64,000 nt of DNA from Branchiostoma floridae (taxonomy: Eukaryota; Chordata; Leptocardii; Amphioxiformes; Branchiostomatidae), in the NCBI RefSeq assembly GCF_000003815.2, contig NC_049991.1, positions 13,369,438 to 13,433,437 on the forward strand. Reading direction: 5' to 3'. Positions 63,201 through 64,000 of the stretch are shown here, piece after piece. The notes below the pieces were generated by a model that saw only the letters and a program-made list of their open reading frames with translations, was not told where the DNA came from and did not search any database. The stretch's first letter is position 1, and the number at the start of each line of letters is the position of its first letter. A program made the translations under genes and the position numbers.

Positions 63201-64000
63201 GTGTGTAGAAGTCACAGGATTTTCACAGGGACAAAATTAAAAAAATAACATGATTCTTAGCAAGTGGGAAGTGCAGTACAAAAACAACATTAAACAGGTT
63301 GGGAGGAGGATACAGAGTAAGATTTAGGATTCGTGTAAACTTCATAAAGCTGGGAAAAGTTGTGCAGATATAGAAGGAAAAATAGAAAACGTGTAGAAGC
63401 AGCTGAATGCAAACATGGCATACCTCGCTGTTACTCACACGTGTACTTACGATGATAAGAAATACGAAATAAACAGCGTCCCAAATGGAATGCGCATCCT
63501 GAACACTGTACATGATGTAAACCCATCTTGCAAGACTGATTACCTAGAAGTCGGTAGAGAGAGTAGCTAGCAGTGTTGAGCAGAAATACGCAGGGAGCAC
63601 AATATACTGTAGGTGATACTTAAAAACAGAACTGAAGTCAGTCATATCCACATGTATTTGAACAGCAAGCTTCTTCTAACTAGTACATGGTTGTGTAGAA
63701 TGGAAGAGAGCCTTTTGTACGCTTTTACATGAAACAGTCCCAAAGGGAAATCTTCCTTTTTCAGGAAATGTTCCTCAATCAGATCCAACTGTTTTCTCTG
63801 TTTGATATTGAACATTCTGCAGTGTGTCAGATAAAATAAGCAATTTCACAATCAAATATGAACATTGATGTTGATTGAATCAAATACATCTACAGATATG
63901 GGACTGAATGACTTCAGTTGTGAACCAACTTCTACAAACACAAATGTGTTGATCCATACTTACAACAATGAGAATAACAAAATAGACCCAGTTCCAAACG
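30263..64000 (-). CDS. CACNA1G: T-type (Cav3) voltage-gated calcium channel alpha1 subunit, from domain I pore to stop; 5' part outside window
   Basis: Cav3 subunits form low-voltage-activated, fast-inactivating Ca2+ channels in the plasma membrane. I joined about 28 constitutive exons plus alternative ones, all in phase, giving 1,995 residues from exon 61,657 to the stop, plus 31 from the domain I exon. Diagnostic features: a poly-His run in the I-II linker ([15 protein letters not shown]), IS6 [20 protein letters not shown], selectivity-filter residues E in domain II (LTQEDW), D in domain III (SKDGW) and D in domain IV (TGDNW), S4 segments rich in Arg ([56 protein letters not shown]), and [13 protein letters not shown] after IVS6. 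The EEDD filter pattern separates T-type from high-voltage-activated channels. Orthology to the single ancestral Cav3, before the vertebrate G/H/I split, is an inference. Exon positions are given in the block entries. Confidence 0.96.
33401..33513 (-). repeat. 5S-derived SINE fragment (head only)
   Basis: On the minus strand the segment follows 5S rRNA (GCAACGTGCAGTCGGTCAGT, ACTTGGATGGGAGACCACCA) between CTACAGCG and GCTGTAGC ends. The SINE body and tail are missing. It directly abuts the 90-bp tandem repeat at its right. Confidence 0.65.
33540..34020 (-). repeat. 90-bp tandem repeat that copies a Cav3 splice donor
   Basis: The sequence CCTTACCTGTCCGTTGGT recurs at 33,546, 33,624, 33,714, 33,804, 33,894 and 33,984. 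The last is the real 3' end of the IVS6 exon with its donor; the others lie in the intron. Spacing is 90 bp four times and 78 bp once. Each unit repeats about 25-33 bp of exon end plus about 60 bp of intron. The outermost copy retains more of the exon. Confidence 0.9.
33990..34256 (-). CDS. CACNA1G: Cav3 domain IV S6 and proximal C-terminus exon
   Basis: The 89 codons start [20 protein letters not shown] (turret cysteines), continue with IVS6 ([20 protein letters not shown]) and [12 protein letters not shown], then an acidic stretch. The 3' end ([10 protein letters not shown] plus the GTAAGG donor) has been copied several times in the adjacent intron. Confidence 0.95.
34490..34611 (-). CDS. 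CACNA1G: Cav3 domain IV pore exon, version B
   Basis: A 122-nt exon encodes [40 protein letters not shown] and K, nearer than version A to the vertebrate Cav3 sequence. Its acceptor (TTGTTTCAG) lies only 44 nt after the end of version A. Read after version A it would be out of frame and hit a stop, so the pair is mutually exclusive. Confidence 0.93.
34656..34783 (-). CDS. CACNA1G: Cav3 domain IV pore exon, version A
   Basis: A 128-nt exon encodes [40 protein letters not shown] and IMK, with filter Asp in TGDNW. Acceptor is TTTTCAG, donor GTAGGT. It is two residues longer than version B in the turret ahead of the PCSGLG motif. Confidence 0.93.
35729..35807 (-). CDS. CACNA1G: Cav3 domain IV S5 exon
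   Basis: This 79-nt exon encodes [20 protein letters not shown] and ELFGKI, the IVS5 helix, and leaves phase 1. The next exon can be either of the two pore versions. Confidence 0.95.
35885..36020. mobile_element. Degenerate copy of the ACAGTCAAACCTG element
   Basis: ACAGTCAAACCTGTACAAGT followed by ACCATCTGGCCAATTTGACC matches the left half of the element at 61,935-62,425 with many changes. The right terminus is not clear. Confidence 0.55.
37087..37157 (-). CDS. CACNA1G: Cav3 domain IV S4-S5 exon, version B
   Basis: A second 71-nt exon, 353 nt downstream of version A, has its own acceptor (GCTTTGCAG) and donor (GTAATG). It encodes [20 protein letters not shown] then ALPQ. The one residue change is Phe for Ser in the S4-S5 linker. 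Including both copies would shift the frame, because each adds 71 nt, so they must be mutually exclusive. Confidence 0.92.
37511..37581 (-). CDS. CACNA1G: Cav3 domain IV S4-S5 exon, version A
   Basis: A 71-nt exon (acceptor TCTCCACAG, donor GTAGGC) encodes [20 protein letters not shown] then ALPQ: the end of IVS4 and the S4-S5 linker. It enters in phase 1 and leaves in phase 0, joining the IVS5 exon at 35,807 (VGNLGLLF). It differs from version B by 16 bases but only one amino acid (Ser here). Confidence 0.93.
38730..40062 (-). CDS. CACNA1G: Cav3 domain IV S1-S4 (three exons)
   Basis: Exons in transcript order: 40,062-39,911 (IVS1, [20 protein letters not shown]), 39,445-39,336 (IVS2, [18 protein letters not shown]) and 38,860-38,730 (IVS3 and most of IVS4, [16 protein letters not shown]). 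The last leaves phase 1, accepted by either of the two following S4-S5 exons. Confidence 0.95.
39541..39912. repeat. Two-copy tandem duplication (about 185 bp) at a Cav3 donor
   Basis: CTTTCATCCACCAGCTTCTA starts copies at 39,541 and 39,729. Both contain ATGATTGTAACATTA, GCATGACACTAATACACCT and CCTAGCTGGCTTGGCA. The boundary carries AGATCACCTCTTTCAT, which is the donor and last bases of the exon ending at 39,911. Confidence 0.8.
40063..43256 (-). other. Cav3 intron (III-IV linker)
   Basis: Apart from the MITE at 41,547-41,940, I see no supported feature here. A strong donor at 42,104-42,109 follows a 50-nt segment that fails as an exon because of a stop codon and wrong phase. Confidence 0.5.
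41547..41940. mobile_element. MITE with TAGCCTGGGTACC termini
   Basis: TAGCCTGGGTACCATCCGGA at 41,547 is inversely matched by TCCGGATGGTACCCAGGCTA ending at 41,940. The terminal inverted repeats extend to AGTAGTT/AACTACT, about 28 bp in all. The 394-bp element is more GC-rich than its surroundings and carries TA at each end. No open frame of note. Confidence 0.8.
43257..43334 (-). CDS. CACNA1G: Candidate cassette exon in the Cav3 III-IV linker
   Basis: A 78-nt open segment lies between an acceptor (CTATACAACAG, with TTTTCTCCCC upstream) and a GTTGTC donor. It is phase 1 at both ends, exactly matching the junction between exons 43,804 and 40,062, so it could be included or skipped without a frameshift. 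It would add 26 residues ([20 protein letters not shown] plus KEKPWK). Vertebrate CACNA1G uses optional exons in the same linker. Identification rests on phase and splice sites only. Confidence 0.45.
43804..51412 (-). CDS. CACNA1G: Cav3 domain III and start of III-IV linker (seven exons)
   Basis: Exons in transcript order: 51,412-51,289 (IIIS1, [20 protein letters not shown]), 48,262-48,194 (IIIS2, 23 codons), 47,395-47,211 (IIIS3-S4, [16 protein letters not shown]), 46,777-46,651 (S4-S5 and IIIS5), 45,798-45,670 (turret, [16 protein letters not shown]), 44,443-44,354 (pore, [16 protein letters not shown]) and 44,005-43,804 (IIIS6, [20 protein letters not shown], then a charged helix). The filter residue is D. 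Between the turret and pore exons sits an inverted-repeat element containing the assembly gap. Confidence 0.95.
44732..45594. mobile_element. TA-flanked inverted-repeat transposon remnant containing an assembly gap
   Basis: TAAACTCGGCACAAAAAGTT at 44,732 and AACTTTTTGTGCCGAGTTTA ending at 45,594 are perfect inverses. The terminal repeats continue for about 89 bp (44,732-44,820 and 45,506-45,594) with a few mismatches. The centre includes a GC-richer stretch (44,921-45,420) of unknown identity. The left arm is followed by 100 Ns, so part of the element may be missing. Confidence 0.85.
44821..44920. other. Assembly gap (100 N)
   Basis: Exactly 100 N, a standard placeholder for a gap of unknown size. 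It lies at the inner edge of the left terminal repeat of a transposon, a typical place for assembly collapse. Confidence 0.99.
46345..46555. repeat. Diverged tandem duplication in a Cav3 intron
   Basis: AATTGACAAAACTTTTCCTC...TTGGAAGAATGCT...TTTTGCAC at about 46,348 is repeated with substitutions at about 46,475, a period of about 127 bp. Confidence 0.6.
48263..51288 (-). other. Large Cav3 intron in domain III
   Basis: This 3.0 kb intron separates the IIIS1 and IIIS2 exons. It contains a hAT-like MITE at 48,655-48,976; otherwise I see no exon or RNA gene. Confidence 0.55.
48655..48976. mobile_element. hAT-like MITE
   Basis: CAGGGCTCGAAATACGACCTGCA at the left is inversely matched by TGCACCAAAAAGTATTTTGAGCCCTG at the right. 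CAGGG...CCCTG termini are typical of hAT-superfamily elements. An 8-bp target duplication is not clear. Internal GCAGGT/ACCTGC repeats are present. Confidence 0.6.
51522..51832. repeat. Two-copy tandem duplication (about 155 bp) in a Cav3 intron
   Basis: ACACTTGCATACTAATCAGT...ACATCTTAGTACAATGCT...GAGGTATATTTGAAG occurs at 51,522 and again at 51,678 with small changes. No exon is involved. Confidence 0.7.
51885..54897 (-). CDS. CACNA1G: Cav3 II-III linker (five exons)
   Basis: Exons in transcript order: 54,897-54,772 (basic; [14 protein letters not shown]), 53,738-53,648 ([15 protein letters not shown]), 53,249-53,047 (acidic then Ser/Pro-rich), 52,715-52,194 (174 codons; Ser/Arg-rich, [19 protein letters not shown]) and 51,973-51,885 (Cys-rich pre-domain III segment, [12 protein letters not shown]). 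Phases match throughout. The first exon is 126 nt and phase 0 at both ends, so it could be a cassette. This region is poorly conserved in all Cav3 genes, so boundaries rest mainly on splice sites and phase. Confidence 0.8.
55599..59313 (-). CDS. CACNA1G: Cav3 end of I-II linker and domain II (six exons)
   Basis: Exons in transcript order: 59,313-59,064 (acidic linker, DSKKYRDES), 58,716-58,617 (IIS1, [20 protein letters not shown]), 57,899-57,748 (IIS2-S3, [20 protein letters not shown]), 56,936-56,751 (IIS4-S5, [20 protein letters not shown]), 56,300-56,177 (S5 end and extracellular turret with three Cys-flanked loops, [12 protein letters not shown]) and 55,754-55,599 (pore and IIS6, [15 protein letters not shown]). 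The filter residue is E. The turret exon corresponds to the position where molluscan Cav3 uses alternative exons 12a/12b, but only one version is seen here. Confidence 0.95.
57004..57264 (-). repeat. 5S-rRNA-derived SINE, near full length (minus strand)
   Basis: This is the reverse complement of the element at 22,868-23,136 along its whole length: tail (ATCGGGTGTATTTTGCAGCC), body (CGAGCACGGGACCCCCGTTT) and 5S head (CCATCCAAGTACTGTCCGGA, TTGCTTAACTTCCGAGATCG). The two copies are highly similar, which suggests fairly recent activity. Confidence 0.82.
57391..57700 (+). repeat. Composite tRNA-like SINE-type repeat
   Basis: CAGTGGGGTTC and TTTTGGTGCATTGGTTAGCG (57,391 on) and AGCGCTGCCAAACTGACCAT with GGGCTTGAATCCC, a degenerate B box (57,579 on), match parts of the repeat at 1,861-2,000. 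It may be a dimer or two adjacent insertions. Confidence 0.5.
57842..58369. repeat. Three-copy tandem duplication (about 178 bp) covering half of a Cav3 exon and its acceptor
   Basis: ACAGGGAGGTGAAGACCAGG starts units at 57,845, 58,022 and 58,201. Each unit holds 58 nt of the IIS2 exon, the CTACA acceptor context and about 120 bp of intron. Only the 57,748-57,899 copy has the rest of the exon and a donor. The extra copies have changes (such as GGGTACTGATATCC) and are half exons. Confidence 0.88.
60787..61657 (-). CDS. CACNA1G: Cav3 end of IS6 and I-II linker exon
   Basis: The exon starts with the second half of IS6 ([20 protein letters not shown]) and the gating-brake helix region ([16 protein letters not shown]), then a second conserved helix ([20 protein letters not shown]). 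Next comes the poly-His run, encoded by CAC/CAT repeats near 61,305-61,340 on the minus strand, which is shared with vertebrate Cav3.1 and Cav3.2. The rest is a Ser/Pro-rich disordered linker. It leaves one base (phase 1) for the exon at 59,313. Confidence 0.93.
61658..63450 (-). other. Cav3 intron downstream of the domain I alternative exons
   Basis: Besides the MITE at 61,935-62,425, I see no supported feature. Confidence 0.5.
61935..62425. mobile_element. MITE with TACAGTCAAACCTGCCC termini
   Basis: TACAGTCAAACCTGCCC at 61,935 is perfectly inverted as GGGCAGGTTTGACTGTA at 62,409-62,425, with TA at both ends. GCGACCACCTGG and TCGACCG(C/T)TTTTT blocks repeat several times near the ends. The 491-bp body has no convincing coding frame. 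Confidence 0.8.
63451..63543 (-). CDS. CACNA1G: Cav3 domain I pore-S6 exon, version b (filter Glu replaced by Ala)
   Basis: This 93-nt exon is bounded by a TAG acceptor with a pyrimidine tract and a GTAAGT donor. It encodes 31 residues starting [20 protein letters not shown] and ending [11 protein letters not shown]. It aligns end to end, without gaps, with the Cav3 segment [20 protein letters not shown] plus half of IS6. The glutamate of the TLEGW filter is Ala and the following WVD Asp is Tyr. It ends at the same codon phase as version a, so both compete to join exon 61,657. The frame is open and no defect is seen. Confidence 0.8.
63964..64000 (-). CDS. CACNA1G: Cav3 domain I pore-S6 exon, version a (partial, cut by window edge)
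   Basis: The last 37 nt read [12 protein letters not shown] in the phase that joins the next exon (IGSFFMINL), followed by a consensus donor (GTAAGT at 63,958-63,963). This aligns without gaps to the first half of IS6 in known Cav3 channels (FYNFIYFILLII). The pore-helix part of this exon, including its selectivity-filter residue, lies beyond 64,000 and cannot be read. Confidence 0.85.

Overview
This is animal nuclear DNA: genes are split by many short-to-medium GT-AG introns, there are no operons, and small inverted-repeat elements and RNA-gene-derived repeats are scattered through introns. Single deuterostome-like homologues of FBF1, sphingosine kinase and a T-type (Cav3) calcium channel, with short introns and dense MITE-like repeats, suggest an invertebrate chordate such as amphioxus (Branchiostoma). 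The organism is an inference from gene structure and was not tested by a search.

Layout, left to right. (1) 83-12,890, + strand: the last 25 exons of an FBF1 (Fas-binding factor 1, ciliary transition-fibre protein) homologue; the 5' end lies left of the window. (2) 12,891-14,845: a convergent 3' region. (3) 14,846-23,755, - strand: a complete six-coding-exon sphingosine kinase of SPHK2 type, 727 aa. (4) 23,756-24,279: a roughly 0.5 kb divergent promoter region. (5) 24,280-26,705, + strand: complete ribosomal protein RPL18 (eL18), 188 aa in seven coding exons, with a C/D-box snoRNA of the U31/SNORD31 type in intron 5. (6) 26,782-30,262: a gene-free stretch, probably mostly the 3' UTR of the next gene. 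(7) 30,263-64,000, - strand: about 2,000 codons of a T-type voltage-gated calcium channel alpha1 subunit, from the domain I pore/S6 to the stop codon; the 5' part lies beyond the right edge.

The most interesting content is in the calcium channel. Three positions carry two tandem, splice-competent versions of the same exon: the domain I pore-S6 exon (63,964-64,000+ and 63,451-63,543), the domain IV S4-S5 exon (37,511-37,581 and 37,087-37,157) and the domain IV pore exon (34,656-34,783 and 34,490-34,611). For the two domain IV pairs, reading phase shows that including both copies breaks the frame. The domain IV pore pair is also separated by only 44 nt, too short for a normal intron. The domain I copy that is fully visible has alanine where the selectivity-filter glutamate should be, so a splice choice could change the filter from EEDD to AEDD. 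Near three other exons of this gene, young tandem duplications have copied real splice sites, which looks like an early stage of the same process.

Repeats include several copies of a 5S-rRNA-derived SINE, tRNA-like repeats, and a set of elements with TA-flanked or hAT-like terminal inverted repeats. One of these spans a 100-N assembly gap.
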